Source: Romboutsia ilealis (GTDB lineage Bacteria > Bacillota > Clostridia > Peptostreptococcales > Peptostreptococcaceae). Taken from it: a stretch of DNA of 64,000 bases. The notes under the pieces were generated by a model. It made no database searches, had not been told where the DNA came from, and was given only the letters and a program-made list of their open reading frames with translations. The position numbers and the translations under genes were made by a program. The DNA lies in the NCBI RefSeq assembly GCF_900015215.1, contig NZ_LN555523.1:668912-732911 (forward strand), read 5' to 3'. Shown here piece after piece: positions 43,595-53,120 of this stretch; positions within the stretch are counted from its first letter, which is position 1; each line of letters starts with the position of its first letter.

Positions 43595-43833
43595 AATATA
43601 ATAAAAAACATTGCTTATTAAGAAAAAAGTTGTTAAAATAAAAACATGACAAAAAAGGTAGAAAAAATAAGAGGGTAAAATAATAATATTTAGGTTATGT
43701 ATATATTAAGGTAAAAAATAAATATATACATAATCTGAATATTGATAGATATTTATAATAGTTAATGAATAGCAATAGCTATTTATAAAATAAAAAGTTT
43801 TATTATTAAAATAATATAGTTAAGTGAATTGCA

Positions 43834-43847
43834 ACTTGTATACTAGA
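43834..43847 (+). promoter_or_regulatory. Candidate GntR operator 4
   Basis: ACTTGTATACTAGA, inverted copy of the motif at 38421, just upstream of the TRAP genes. Confidence 0.55.
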
Positions 43848-43851
43848 ATTC

Positions 43852-43865
43852 GCTTGTATGCTATA
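43852..43865 (+). promoter_or_regulatory. Candidate GntR operator 5
   Basis: GCTTGTATGCTATA, 18 nt after site 4 in the same orientation and directly before the ribosome binding site of the TRAP binding protein gene. Confidence 0.5.
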
Positions 43866-43882
43866 TTGAAAGGGGAATTTTA

Positions 43883-44953
43883 ATGAAAATAGGAAAACGT
43901 ATAACTACTTTGATATTAATAGCGACAATGTCATTTGTAGGTGTAGGTTGTAGTAGTGCTAATGGAGAAGAAAAATCTGTAAGAGTTATAAGAGTTGCTC
44001 ATGGTCAAAATGAAGATCATCCTCAACATAAAGCGTTACTTGAATTTGAAAAATATGTTGAAGAAAAAACTAACAATGAACTTGATGTTCAAATATTTCC
44101 AAATGAGCTATTAGGAGCAACATCTCAAGCAGTTGAGTTATGTCAAACAGGAGCTATAGATTTAGTTGTTGCAGGTCTTGGGAACTTAGAAGCTTTTGAA
44201 GATTCATATACAGTTCTTAACTTACCATACATAATGGACAGTAAAGAACATTACCATGAGGTAATGAATGATGAAGAAATAATGGGTCCTATATATGAGT
44301 CAACTAGAGAAAGTGGATTTATAGGATTAACATGGTTTGATGCAGGTATAAGAAATATATATACTACAAAAAAAGTAATAAATACACCAGATGATTTAAA
44401 GGGTCTAAAAATAAGAGTTCAAACGAGTCCTACAAATGTAAAAATGCTTCAAGCATTAGGTGCGTCTGCAACACCAATGTCATTTGGTGAAGTTTATACA
44501 GGGTTACAGCAAAGTGTCATAGATGGTGCAGAAAATAATGAATTAGCACTTGTAAACAATAAACATGGTGAAGTTGCAAAGAACTATTCTTATAATATGC
44601 ACGCAATGTTACCAGATTTATTAATAGTTAATGCAAGATTATTAGATGAATTAACGCCAGATCAATCTCAAGCAATAGTAGACGGAGCTAAGCTTGCAAA
44701 TGAATTTGAAGTAGAAGCGTGGGAAGAAGCAGCAGCAGAAGCTAAGGCAAAAGCTGAAGAAATGGGAGTTAATTTCTACTATCCAGATATAAAACCATTC
44801 CAAGAAAAAATGAAAGATTTACACGCTGAATATACTCAAGATCCTGATATGAAGGCTATTTTCGATAAGATAAGAGCAAAAGGTGATGAAATATTAGCGA
44901 GAAATGAAAATAAAGAGCATTCTAAAGAAAGTTCTGAAACGGGAGTTAATTAA
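43883..44953 (+). CDS. TRAP transporter solute-binding lipoprotein (DctP family)
   Basis: Protein of 356 residues. The lipobox is FVGVGCSS, so Cys23 should be lipidated and the protein anchored outside the membrane. The DctP family pattern is plain: AHGQNEDHPQHKALLEFEKY, then LKGLKIRVQTSPTNVKMLQA and GASATPMSFGEVYTGLQQSV (the Arg and Asn of the carboxylate site). It is followed by DctQ and DctM, and lies after the uronate enzymes, so it probably binds glucuronate or galacturonate. AAGGGGA before the ATG. Confidence 0.92.
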   Translation: MKIGKRITTLILIATMSFVGVGCSSANGEEKSVRVIRVAHGQNEDHPQHKALLEFEKYVEEKTNNELDVQIFPNELLGATSQAVELCQTGAIDLVVAGLGNLEAFEDSYTVLNLPYIMDSKEHYHEVMNDEEIMGPIYESTRESGFIGLTWFDAGIRNIYTTKKVINTPDDLKGLKIRVQTSPTNVKMLQALGASATPMSFGEVYTGLQQSVIDGAENNELALVNNKHGEVAKNYSYNMHAMLPDLLIVNARLLDELTPDQSQAIVDGAKLANEFEVEAWEEAAAEAKAKAEEMGVNFYYPDIKPFQEKMKDLHAEYTQDPDMKAIFDKIRAKGDEILARNENKEHSKESSETGVN

Positions 44954-44991
44954 TTATAAACGTAATAAAATATTATAAAGGGAGAATATAA

Positions 44992-45498
44992 ATGGAAACT
45001 CTTAGAAAAGGTTTGGATAAAGTATTAGAATTTATATGCTGTACACTATTAGCATTAATGACTATATTGGTGACATGGCAAGTTGTATCAAGATATGTAC
45101 TTAATAATCCAAGTACGATAACAGAAGAATTAGTATTATTTTCTTTTGTATGGATGGGATTATTAGGAGGTGCCTATTTATTTGGAAAGAACGAGCATAT
45201 GGCGATGACATTTTTATTTGATAAATTAAGTGAAAAAAATCAAATTAAAGTAAGAATATTTTTTGAATTAGTAATAATGGCATTTGCAGTATTTATATTA
45301 ATTTTCGGTGGATATAATATGTCAAAATTATCAATGGGACAATTATCTTCATCTTTACAAATACCAATGGGATATATATACCTAGCATTACCTTTATCAG
45401 GTATTACAACAGTAATATACAATATTTTAAATATATATGATATTATTAATGAATTGTCAATACATAAAAATAAAAAAGGATCAAGCATAGCTCAATAA
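44992..45498 (+). CDS. TRAP transporter small permease (DctQ family)
   Basis: Protein of 168 residues with four membrane helices, the normal DctQ layout. The region VTWQVVSRYVLNNPSTITEE and FSFVWMGLLGGAYLFG is the DctQ signature. It pairs with the large permease at 45545. Gap to the binding protein gene is 38 nt with GGGAG. Confidence 0.9.
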   Translation: METLRKGLDKVLEFICCTLLALMTILVTWQVVSRYVLNNPSTITEELVLFSFVWMGLLGGAYLFGKNEHMAMTFLFDKLSEKNQIKVRIFFELVIMAFAVFILIFGGYNMSKLSMGQLSSSLQIPMGYIYLALPLSGITTVIYNILNIYDIINELSIHKNKKGSSIAQ

Positions 45499-45544
45499 TA
45501 AACGAAGGGGAATAAAAAGTTTATATTTTAAAGGAGGAAATTTA

Positions 45545-46855
45545 ATGGAACTAGCATTACAAACGGGATTAACTTTATTAATTGTATTTCCAATATTACT
45601 ATTAATAGGTATACCAATAGCTGTTACAATAGGGATATCTTCAGTTTTAGCAATACTACCTGCATTACCATGGGAAAATGCAGTTTTTACAGCTGCACAA
45701 CGTATATTTACAGGGATTAACTCATTCTCATTATTAGCAATACCATTTTTCATATTAGCTGGTATTATAATGAACAATGGTGGTATAGCAATAAAATTAG
45801 TAAACTTTGCAAATTTATTAGCTGGTAAATTACCAGGATCATTAGCTCACACAAATGTTATCGGTAATATGTTATTTGGTTCAATAAGTGGATCAGGAAC
45901 AGCAGCTGCTGCTGCTATGGGTGGAATTATGACACCATTACAAGAAGAAGCAGGTTATGATAAAGACTTTAGTGCGGCAGTAAATGTAGCGTCAGCACCT
46001 ACTGGATTGTTAATACCTCCAAGTAACTCATTAATAATATATTCATTAGTTAGTGGTGGTACATCAGTAACAGCATTATTTATGGCAGGATATATACCAG
46101 GAATACTTTGGGGATTAGGTGTTATGATAGTGGCATTTTTTATAGCTAAGAAAAAAGCTTATAAAACAACGAAAGAAAAAATAACATTCTCTCAAGCTTT
46201 AAAAGTAGTTTTAGATGCAATACCAAGTTTATCATTAATAGTAATAATAATAGGTGGTATAACAGGTGGTATATTTACAGCGACAGAGGGTGCAGCTATA
46301 GCAGTTGTATACTCTTTATTATTGTCAATGTTTTTATATAAATCAATAAAATTGAAAGATTTACCAAGGATATTATTAGAAGCTGTAAATATGACAGCGA
46401 TGATAGTATTTTTAATAGGGGCATCATCTATAATGTCTTGGATATTAGCTTTTACAAATGTTCCAACGTATATAACTAATTTAATATTAGGTTTATCTGA
46501 CAATCCAATAGTGATATTATTAATAATGAATATATTATTATTAGTAGTTGGTACATTTATGGATGCAACTCCAGCAATATTAATATTTACACCAATATTT
46601 TTACCAATAGCACAAAGTTTAGGCATGGATTCTATACAATTTGGGATAATGTTAGTATTTAACTTATGTATAGGTACAATAACACCTCCAGTTGGAAATA
46701 CATTGTTTGTAGGTTGTAGAGTTGCAAAAACTAAGGTAGAAGGTGTTATAAAATCTATATTACCATTTTATATTGCAATATTTATTGTTCTTATGTTAGT
46801 TACATTTATACCTCAATTAAGTTTATTTATACCAAAACTTATGGGGCTAGTATAA
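45545..46855 (+). CDS. TRAP transporter large permease (DctM family)
   Basis: Membrane protein of 436 residues with about 12 segments. Family signatures include FILAGIIMNNGGIA, GSISGSGTAAAAAMGGIMTP, PTGLLIPPSNSLIIYS and GTITPPVGNTLFVG. It is the Na+-coupled channel of the TRAP system. AAAGGAGG before the ATG. Last gene of the uronate locus, closed by a terminator. Confidence 0.94.
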   Translation: MELALQTGLTLLIVFPILLLIGIPIAVTIGISSVLAILPALPWENAVFTAAQRIFTGINSFSLLAIPFFILAGIIMNNGGIAIKLVNFANLLAGKLPGSLAHTNVIGNMLFGSISGSGTAAAAAMGGIMTPLQEEAGYDKDFSAAVNVASAPTGLLIPPSNSLIIYSLVSGGTSVTALFMAGYIPGILWGLGVMIVAFFIAKKKAYKTTKEKITFSQALKVVLDAIPSLSLIVIIIGGITGGIFTATEGAAIAVVYSLLLSMFLYKSIKLKDLPRILLEAVNMTAMIVFLIGASSIMSWILAFTNVPTYITNLILGLSDNPIVILLIMNILLLVVGTFMDATPAILIFTPIFLPIAQSLGMDSIQFGIMLVFNLCIGTITPPVGNTLFVGCRVAKTKVEGVIKSILPFYIAIFIVLMLVTFIPQLSLFIPKLMGLV

Positions 46856-46866
46856 TATAAAATTAT

Positions 46867-46899
46867 AAAAATAGACTCTAATGATAGAGTCTATTTTTA
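46867..46899 (+). terminator. Terminator of the TRAP operon
   Basis: AAAAATAGACTCTA pairs with TAGAGTCTATTTTT around ATGA. Confidence 0.9.
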
Positions 46900-47060
46900 T
46901 GTATATATGTTTTAAGAATCATTCTACATTATAAATACTTTTATTATTTATTATAGCTTTGAAAAATTCAAAATAATATTTTCATATAATGTAGTATTTT
47001 AATTAAAACCTATATATAAAGAAATTAATATATAAAATTTTTATGGATAATCACTCATAT

Positions 47061-47117
47061 TGTTGGAGATATGAAGTGTTTCGCCGACACGTCGCTCAAG
47101 CGAATCGAATTTCTTAT
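47061..47117 (+). repeat. Dispersed structured repeat, copy 7 (3' block only)
   Basis: TGTTGGAGATATGAAGTG, TTTCGCCGACACGTCGCTC and AAGCGAATCGAATTTCTTA match the end of copy 8. The 5' half is missing and no gene terminator lies directly before it. The remaining 534-nt gap between the TRAP genes and nhaA shows nothing else. Confidence 0.75.
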
Positions 47118-47389
47118 TAAATATTAAAAGTATATAGTGATTAATTTAATTTCTTAATATATTTTATGCATATTAAAAATATAAAGTTTTTCAAAAATAA
47201 AAAGGAAAAGGATTTTGAAATGAGTTTATATTATTATTATGTTAAAATTTTAATATAAATGAAATATTAATAAAGTAAAATTTTAAAAAAGTTAGTTTAT
47301 ATATTCTACAATCTGATTCAAGAAATTGCTAATTTTTGTAACTAAGACAATAATATATTATGTACATAAAATGAATGGAGGAGATTTAA

Positions 47390-48601
47390 ATGAAGTTAGA
47401 AGAAAAAGTTATCGGGGGTAGATCAAACAAAGTTAATCCAGAAATATTAACAAGTATATTATTAATAAGCGCCACAATATTAGCTTTGATAATGTCAAAT
47501 ACAGATTTAAGAGAAGTATATCATAGTATATTTAATGATATTAAAATATTTGGTGAATTTAACTTACATTTACTAATAAACGATTTTTTTATGGCAATAT
47601 TTTTCTTAGTAGTAGGATGTGAGATAAAGCATGAGATATTAAAAGGTCATTTATCTAGTGTAAAAAAAGCTGCATTTCCAGTTATAGCGGCATGCGGTGG
47701 AGTAGCAGTACCCGCATTAATATTTTTAATGTTAAATTATAACACAAGATTTGCTAATGGTATAGGAATACCAATATCTACAGATATAGCCTTTGCTGTA
47801 GGAGTATTTATGGTATTAAAAAATAAACTAGATCCTAGTTTAAAGGTGTTTTTATTATCTCTTGCGGTAGTAGATGATTTAATATCAATATTAGTTATAG
47901 GTATAGCCTATTCTTCGGATATAAATTTATTTGGGATAATGGGAGCTATAGGAGTATTGTGTATCTTGATTTATATGAACAAAATATTAAAGGTAAAAAA
48001 AGCAATACCATATATGATTGTAGGAATAGCACTTTGGTTTTTTGTTTATATAAGTAAGATACACTCAACGATAAGCGGTGTATTATTAGCAATTTGTTTA
48101 CCATCAAACAGTGAAAATGGCAATAAAAGTTTACTAGAGAATGTAAATGAAAGTTTATCACCAATATGTAATTATTTGATACTTCCTTTATTTGCATTTT
48201 CAAATACTGGAATAAACTTAGCAGCAAATATAAACTATGCAGAACTTAAAACACTTATAGAGGGGATAATGGGTGGCCTTATAATAGGAAAGCCACTTGG
48301 AATAATACTTTTTAGCTATATAGGAGTAAAATTACATTTAATAGAAAAACCAAAAGATACTACATGGGCATCTCTTCTTCAAGTCGCAACACTTGCAGGG
48401 ATAGGATTTACAATGTCTATATTTGTTACAGAAATAGCATTTTCAGGCAATCAAGATATAGTTGATGCAAGTAAGATATGCATATTAATAGCAGGTATTT
48501 TATCATCAACTTTAACTTGTACAACAATATTTTTAAAACCATATTTAAATAGAAAGTATATAATATCTCATCTACATTTTGGACTTAGAAAACAAAATTA
48601 A
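47390..48601 (+). CDS. nhaA: Na+/H+ antiporter NhaA
   Basis: Membrane protein of 403 residues, normal length. NDFFMAIFFLVVGCEIKHE near residue 65, GIPISTDIAFAVGVF (the TDIAFA Asp motif), LAVVDDLISILVI (paired Asp for ion binding) and GIGFTMSIFVTEIAF are family signatures. It exchanges Na+ for H+ across the membrane. GGAGGAG before the ATG. Single gene followed by a terminator and repeat copy 8. Confidence 0.93.
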   Translation: MKLEEKVIGGRSNKVNPEILTSILLISATILALIMSNTDLREVYHSIFNDIKIFGEFNLHLLINDFFMAIFFLVVGCEIKHEILKGHLSSVKKAAFPVIAACGGVAVPALIFLMLNYNTRFANGIGIPISTDIAFAVGVFMVLKNKLDPSLKVFLLSLAVVDDLISILVIGIAYSSDINLFGIMGAIGVLCILIYMNKILKVKKAIPYMIVGIALWFFVYISKIHSTISGVLLAICLPSNSENGNKSLLENVNESLSPICNYLILPLFAFSNTGINLAANINYAELKTLIEGIMGGLIIGKPLGIILFSYIGVKLHLIEKPKDTTWASLLQVATLAGIGFTMSIFVTEIAFSGNQDIVDASKICILIAGILSSTLTCTTIFLKPYLNRKYIISHLHFGLRKQN

Positions 48602-48611
48602 AAAATATATT

Positions 48612-48654
48612 AAAAAGAGGTTATTTCATAGATATATGGGATAACCTCTTTTTT
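48612..48654 (+). terminator. Terminator after nhaA
   Basis: AAAAAGAGGTTAT pairs with ATAACCTCTTTTTT; its T-run is the start of repeat copy 8. Confidence 0.85.
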
Positions 48655-48846
48655 ACGCTTAAGGATATTATAATACTTAAAAAAATGTGGAGAAATTCTG
48701 AATGTAAGTAATAGCAACAAATTGGTTTTGAGCGCAAAAAAGATTTTGAAATACTTCGCCCACGCAGTGGCTCAAGCAACGGACGAAGTCGTTGGCGACA
48801 TGAAGTGTTTCGCCGACACGTCGCTCAAGCGAAGCGAATTTTTTAT
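48651..48846 (+). repeat. Dispersed structured repeat, copy 8 (most complete)
   Basis: Best copy, used as reference. The 5' block TACGCTTAAGGATATTATAA folds back on TAAGTAATAG. Module A runs ACTTCG, CCAC-GCA-GTGG, CTCAAGC, CGAAGT. The linking stem is GTTGGCG (48791-48797) with CGCCGAC (48811-48817). Module B runs TTCGC, CGAC-AC-GTCG, CTCAA, GCGAA. It ends GCGAATTTTTTATG. It is much richer in G and C than the surroundings and has no coding pattern. Confidence 0.88.
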
Positions 48847-49161
48847 GTATTCTAGTATTAGTTTATAATTCCTAGTAGAGTATAATGTTTAAATAAATAT
48901 TAACTTTGAACATAAGATGTATAAGATAATCAATATATAAGAAATTGCTCGGAAGAAATGCATGAATAAAAAATAGATAAGAATATATTCACACATTAAA
49001 GAATTTAATAGCTGTATTTAGCTTTGTTAATTGCTTAGCAAATAAACATATAACAAGGTATAAATTTATATTTCATAAAAATGAAATTATATAAGTGATA
49101 TTGTACAAGATAAGCTTCATATTAATTATATAATTCATAAATAAATTCAGGAGGAGTTAAA
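48847..49161. other. Gene-free stretch before the amidohydrolase
   Basis: AT-rich, no open frame or motif recognised apart from general promoter-like sequence. Confidence 0.5.
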
Positions 49162-50334
49162 GTGAATCATGTAAAAAATTTATGTGAAAAGTATTTAGAA
49201 GAAATGATAGCATTAAGAGAAACTATACACATGTATCCAGAAGAAGACTTTAAAGAATTTAAAACAGCAAAAATAATAATTGATGAACTAGAAAAACTAG
49301 GAATCAAGGTGCAAAAAAATGTAGCTAAAACAGGAGTAGTTGGATTAATTGAAGGGAAATATCCAGGAAAAACAGTTTTACTTAGAGCTGACATGGACGC
49401 ATTAAAGATACAAGAGCAGGCAGATGTAGAGTATAAATCAAAGGTAGATGGTATGATGCATGCTTGTGGTCATGATGGTCATGTTGCAGGTCTTTTAGGT
49501 GCAGCTATGATACTTAATGAGCTAAAAGATAAATTACATGGTAATGTTAAATTAGTATTTCAACCAGCAGAAGAAATAGAAGGCGGTGCCCTTCCTATGA
49601 TTGAAGAGGGAGTGCTTGAAAATCCAAAGGTAGATGTAGCTTTTGGAGCACATTTATGGGGGTACTTAAAAGAAGGTGAAGTACATTTAAAAGAAGGCCC
49701 TATGATGGCTGCACCAGATATATTTAACATAAAGATTATAGGAAAGGGTGGTCATGGAGCAATTCCTCAAGAAACAATAGACCCAATAGTAATAACTTGT
49801 CAAATTGTAAATGCATTACAAACTATAGTAAGTAGAAGAACCAGTCCAGTAGATCCAGTAGTTGTAACTTGTGGAAAAATACAAGGTGGAGATAGCTATA
49901 ATGTGATACCTAATGAAGTTGAATTAGAAGGTACTATAAGAACTTTTAAAGAAGAAACGAGAAAACTTGTACCAAGTATTATAGAAGATTTAGTAAGAGG
50001 TATAACCACTTCTCAAGGAGCAACTTATGAATTTAAATATAAGGCCAACTATCCAGCATTAATAAATGATAAATATATGACTAGCTTTGCTAAGGAATCA
50101 TTAAAAAAAGTAGTTGGAGAAGAAAATGTATTTGATTTAAAAGAACCTAATATGGGTGGAGAAGATTTTGCTTACTTTGCACAAAAAGTTCCGTCAGCAT
50201 TTATGTTTATAGGAATAGCAAATAATGAAAGTGAGCCAGTTATTCATCATAACCCATACTTTAAATGGGATAGTAAAAATGTAGGCATATTAGCACAAAG
50301 CTTATCTCAAATAGCAATTGATTATTTAAAGTAA
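49162..50334 (+). CDS. M20-family amidohydrolase (N-acyl-amino acid or aminobenzoyl-glutamate hydrolase)
   Basis: Protein of 390 residues. Metal-binding and catalytic motifs are RADMDALKIQEQ, MMHACGHDGHVAGLLGA, FQPAEEIEGGALPM and NMGGEDFAYFA, all typical of M20D amidohydrolases. It removes an acyl or aminobenzoyl group from amino acids. The start is GTG 49162 after GGAGGAG. The AbgT-like transporter gene follows after 23 nt, so uptake and hydrolysis of the same compound is likely. Confidence 0.9.
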   Translation: MNHVKNLCEKYLEEMIALRETIHMYPEEDFKEFKTAKIIIDELEKLGIKVQKNVAKTGVVGLIEGKYPGKTVLLRADMDALKIQEQADVEYKSKVDGMMHACGHDGHVAGLLGAAMILNELKDKLHGNVKLVFQPAEEIEGGALPMIEEGVLENPKVDVAFGAHLWGYLKEGEVHLKEGPMMAAPDIFNIKIIGKGGHGAIPQETIDPIVITCQIVNALQTIVSRRTSPVDPVVVTCGKIQGGDSYNVIPNEVELEGTIRTFKEETRKLVPSIIEDLVRGITTSQGATYEFKYKANYPALINDKYMTSFAKESLKKVVGEENVFDLKEPNMGGEDFAYFAQKVPSAFMFIGIANNESEPVIHHNPYFKWDSKNVGILAQSLSQIAIDYLK

Positions 50335-50357
50335 ATTCTATTAAGGGGGTGTCATAG

Positions 50358-51902
50358 TTGGGTAAAGTAAAAGAAAATAAAAAGGTTGGTTTATTAGATA
50401 GAGTATTAAATTCAGTAGAAATAGTAGGAAATAAACTACCAGATCCAGTTACAATATTTTTTATATTATGTGGAGTAATATTTGTATTATCAGCAATTAT
50501 ATCAAGTCAAGGTGTTAGCGCTGTACATCCATCAACAGGAGAAGAAATAGTAGCTATAAATTTATTAAATAAAGAACAGCTTAAGATATTCTTAGGTAGC
50601 ATAGTTTCAAATTTCCAATCATTTGCACCATTAGGACTTGTACTAGTTACAATGCTTGGTGCTGGGATTGCAGAAAAAACAGGTCTTATGGAAGTATTAA
50701 TGAAACAAAGTATAAACAAAGTTCCTAAAAAATTAGTTACTGGAACTATAATATTTGTTGGGATAGTAGCAAATGCAGCAGCTGATGCAGGGTTTATAGT
50801 GCTTCCACCTCTTGCGGCACTTGTATTTATAGGTATAGGAAGACATCCACTGATAGGTATGTTTGCAGGGTATGCAGGAGTTGCAGCGGGATTTTCTGCA
50901 AATATAATAGTTAGTATGATAGATGTATTATTGGCAGGATTTACAGGTCAATCTGCACAAATGGTAGATCCAAATTATGTAGTAAATCCAGCAATGAATA
51001 TGTATTTCTTAGCTGTATCTGCAGTAGTATTAACTATACTTGGTGCGATTGTAACTGAAAAATATGTAGCTCCTCGTTTTGGAAAATATGAAGGCTTAGC
51101 AGCAGATACATCAACATCAAAAGAAGTTACACCACTTCAAGCTAAAGGTCTTAAATATGCACTATATTCATTATTATTAGTAGTAATTATAATAGTTGGG
51201 TTATCTATAGGTAATGATGCATTCTTAAGAGATAGCGAAACAGGGTCATTACTTTCTAATGGTTCAACTTTAATGAAAGGTATAGTTCCGATAATAACAG
51301 CAGTATTTCTAGTTCCGGGATTTGTATATGGTAAAGTTACTAAGAGTATAAAAAATGATAAAGACTTAGTTTCTATGATGGGTAGTTCTATGAGTGATAT
51401 GGGAATGTATATAGTTTTAGCATTTGCAGCAGGACAATTTTTATACTTATTTAATGCAAGTAATTTAGGTACTATATTATCTATAAAAGGAGCAGAGTGG
51501 CTTCAAAATGCAGGTATGACAGGTAAAGGACTTATAGTAGCATTTGTATTATTTGCAGCATTTATAAATATATTTGTAGGAAGTGCATCTGCAAAATGGG
51601 CTATAATGGGACCTATATTTGTACCAATGTTTTTATTATTAGGATATGATCCAGCACTAACTCAAGTTGCTTATCGTATAGGGGACTCTATAACTAATCC
51701 ATTAAGCCCACTTTTCCCATACTTTCCAGTGATATTAGCATTTGCTAAAAAATATGATAAAAATATAGGTATGGGTACTATAATAGCTAATATGCTTCCA
51801 TACTCAATAGTTTTTGCTATTGCTTGGATAATACTTCTTTTAGCATTTATGATATTTAATATACCTCTAGGACCAGGAGGAGCAATATATTATATAATGT
51901 AG
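50358..51902 (+). CDS. AbgT-family transporter
   Basis: Membrane protein of 514 residues. The N-terminal LLDRVLNSVEIVGNKLPDPV followed by TIFFILCGVIFVLSAI, the region AGIAEKTGLMEVLMK and the C-terminal GPIFVPMFLLLGYDPALTQV are typical of AbgT proteins, which import p-aminobenzoyl-glutamate or export sulfonamides. The start is TTG 50358 after AAGGGGG. Operon with the M20 gene. Closed by a very strong terminator. Confidence 0.9.
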   Translation: MGKVKENKKVGLLDRVLNSVEIVGNKLPDPVTIFFILCGVIFVLSAIISSQGVSAVHPSTGEEIVAINLLNKEQLKIFLGSIVSNFQSFAPLGLVLVTMLGAGIAEKTGLMEVLMKQSINKVPKKLVTGTIIFVGIVANAAADAGFIVLPPLAALVFIGIGRHPLIGMFAGYAGVAAGFSANIIVSMIDVLLAGFTGQSAQMVDPNYVVNPAMNMYFLAVSAVVLTILGAIVTEKYVAPRFGKYEGLAADTSTSKEVTPLQAKGLKYALYSLLLVVIIIVGLSIGNDAFLRDSETGSLLSNGSTLMKGIVPIITAVFLVPGFVYGKVTKSIKNDKDLVSMMGSSMSDMGMYIVLAFAAGQFLYLFNASNLGTILSIKGAEWLQNAGMTGKGLIVAFVLFAAFINIFVGSASAKWAIMGPIFVPMFLLLGYDPALTQVAYRIGDSITNPLSPLFPYFPVILAFAKKYDKNIGMGTIIANMLPYSIVFAIAWIILLLAFMIFNIPLGPGGAIYYIM

Positions 51903-51928
51903 TTTTAAAAATAGGAGAATAAATATAT

Positions 51929-51970
51929 AAGGCACTGAATTTAAGGTTAAAATCTTAAATTCAGTGCCTT
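51929..51970 (+). terminator. Terminator after the AbgT gene (bidirectional)
   Basis: Seventeen-base perfect stem, AAGGCACTGAATTTAAG with its complement, between convergent genes. Confidence 0.88.
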
Positions 51971-52009
51971 TATAATTATTAAAAATAATTCTATTTGAGA
52001 ACTTGAATT

Positions 52010-52618
52010 TTATTTTTTAAATATTCCAAATGGTTTACCTACTGGTAAGAATGTTCTACCAAAATGAGTATTAAGGACAGCTGCACCACATCCATAGAAT
52101 GAAAATACAGCTATTAATAATTCTGAATAAGCAGCTATATTGTGTGTAACATGTTCTGCTATACCAAATGTACTTAAAGTAAGACCTAAGAATAGGAAGT
52201 CTATAAGAACAAATATTATAAATAATACTTTATGAGTTTCCATAGCTCCTATAGTCATGAATATAGTAAATATTAAATAACCAAGGTAAGCAAATGCTAA
52301 TTGCTTAGGATCTATAGCAGCTGCTAAAGTAGGTCCAAATACTCCATTTTGTATTAACCAAGCAAATCCAACTGAATACCAGAAGAATGCATAAGCACCG
52401 AATGCAGTAGCTCCAAATGTATTATTATGTTTAAAATCATGTATAGATGCCATAAGCTGAGCTGAAGCACCTAAAAATATTGCCCAAGGAATTACAAATG
52501 ATACCCCAGATGTTAATCCAAGTTTTTGAGAAGATGCAACTAATGTTATTATTGCAAGACCGAATAGCCCAAGAGCTGAAGGATCAGCAGTAACTATTTT
52601 TACTTTGTTTTCGTTCAT
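52010..52618 (-). CDS. GPR1/FUN34/YaaH (SatP-like) transporter
   Basis: Membrane protein of 202 residues with six helices. Near the start TADPSALGLFGLAIITL is the NPxxLGLxxF-type signature of the family (first Asn changed to Asp), and FGATAFGAYAFFWYSVGFAW is also typical. The family moves acetate, succinate or ammonia. ATG 52618 is chosen, with GGAGG 6 nt before it; 11 codons of in-frame sequence upstream lack such a site. Confidence 0.88.
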   Translation of the reverse strand: MNENKVKIVTADPSALGLFGLAIITLVASSQKLGLTSGVSFVIPWAIFLGASAQLMASIHDFKHNNTFGATAFGAYAFFWYSVGFAWLIQNGVFGPTLAAAIDPKQLAFAYLGYLIFTIFMTIGAMETHKVLFIIFVLIDFLFLGLTLSTFGIAEHVTHNIAAYSELLIAVFSFYGCGAAVLNTHFGRTFLPVGKPFGIFKK

Positions 52619-52803
52619 AATTTTCCTCCATAATATATTAAATAAATTCACAAAAAAATATAATATATTAAAATAGGTTATATGTCAATAAAAAGAAAAA
52701 TGTAAAAATGTCGATAGGTGTAAAGATTGATTACGTTTATTATTTCATATAAAGGGTATAAATTAATAAAAAGTATATAATAAAATTAAAGGAGACTAAA
52801 GCA

Positions 52804-53001
52804 ATGATAAGAGTATGCCCATATTGTTCAAATATAAATGTAGACAAGTTAAAAAAGACTATAGGAGAAGAAAATGTTAAAACTGGATGTATAGGTGCAT
52901 GTAGATCATTTTCTAAGGAAGCTGTTGGAAAAATAAACGGAGAACTTGTTATAAAGCAAACAGAAGATGAATTTTTAGAAGCTGCAAAAAATAATAAATA
53001 A
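52804..53001 (+). CDS. Small Cys-containing protein, DUF1450-like
   Basis: Protein of 65 residues. CPYC sits at residues 5-8, and TGCIGACRSFSKEAVGKING in the middle, giving a C-x2-C and a C-x3-C pair. The pattern resembles the YuzB/DUF1450 group or thioredoxin-like [2Fe-2S] proteins. It may bind a metal or Fe-S cluster. AAAGGAGA before the ATG and a terminator after it. Family call is tentative. Confidence 0.65.
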   Translation: MIRVCPYCSNINVDKLKKTIGEENVKTGCIGACRSFSKEAVGKINGELVIKQTEDEFLEAAKNNK

Positions 53002-53088
53002 AAAAAGAATTTAACCAAAGTATTTAATTTCATATATAAAGATGAGGTGAATCTGATTTATAGATGATAGCCATAGTTTTATACGCAT

Positions 53089-53120
53089 AAAAGTAGTAGT
53101 AATTTTGCTACTACTTTTTT
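53089..53120 (+). terminator. Terminator between convergent genes
   Basis: AAAAGTAGTAG pairs with CTACTACTTTTTT. The right arm overlaps the last codons of the convergent gene. Confidence 0.8.

Noticed and set aside
52740..53033. Minus-strand open frame opposite the small Cys protein
   Set aside because: Shadow of the plus-strand gene at 52804, which has the ribosome site and conserved Cys pairs.
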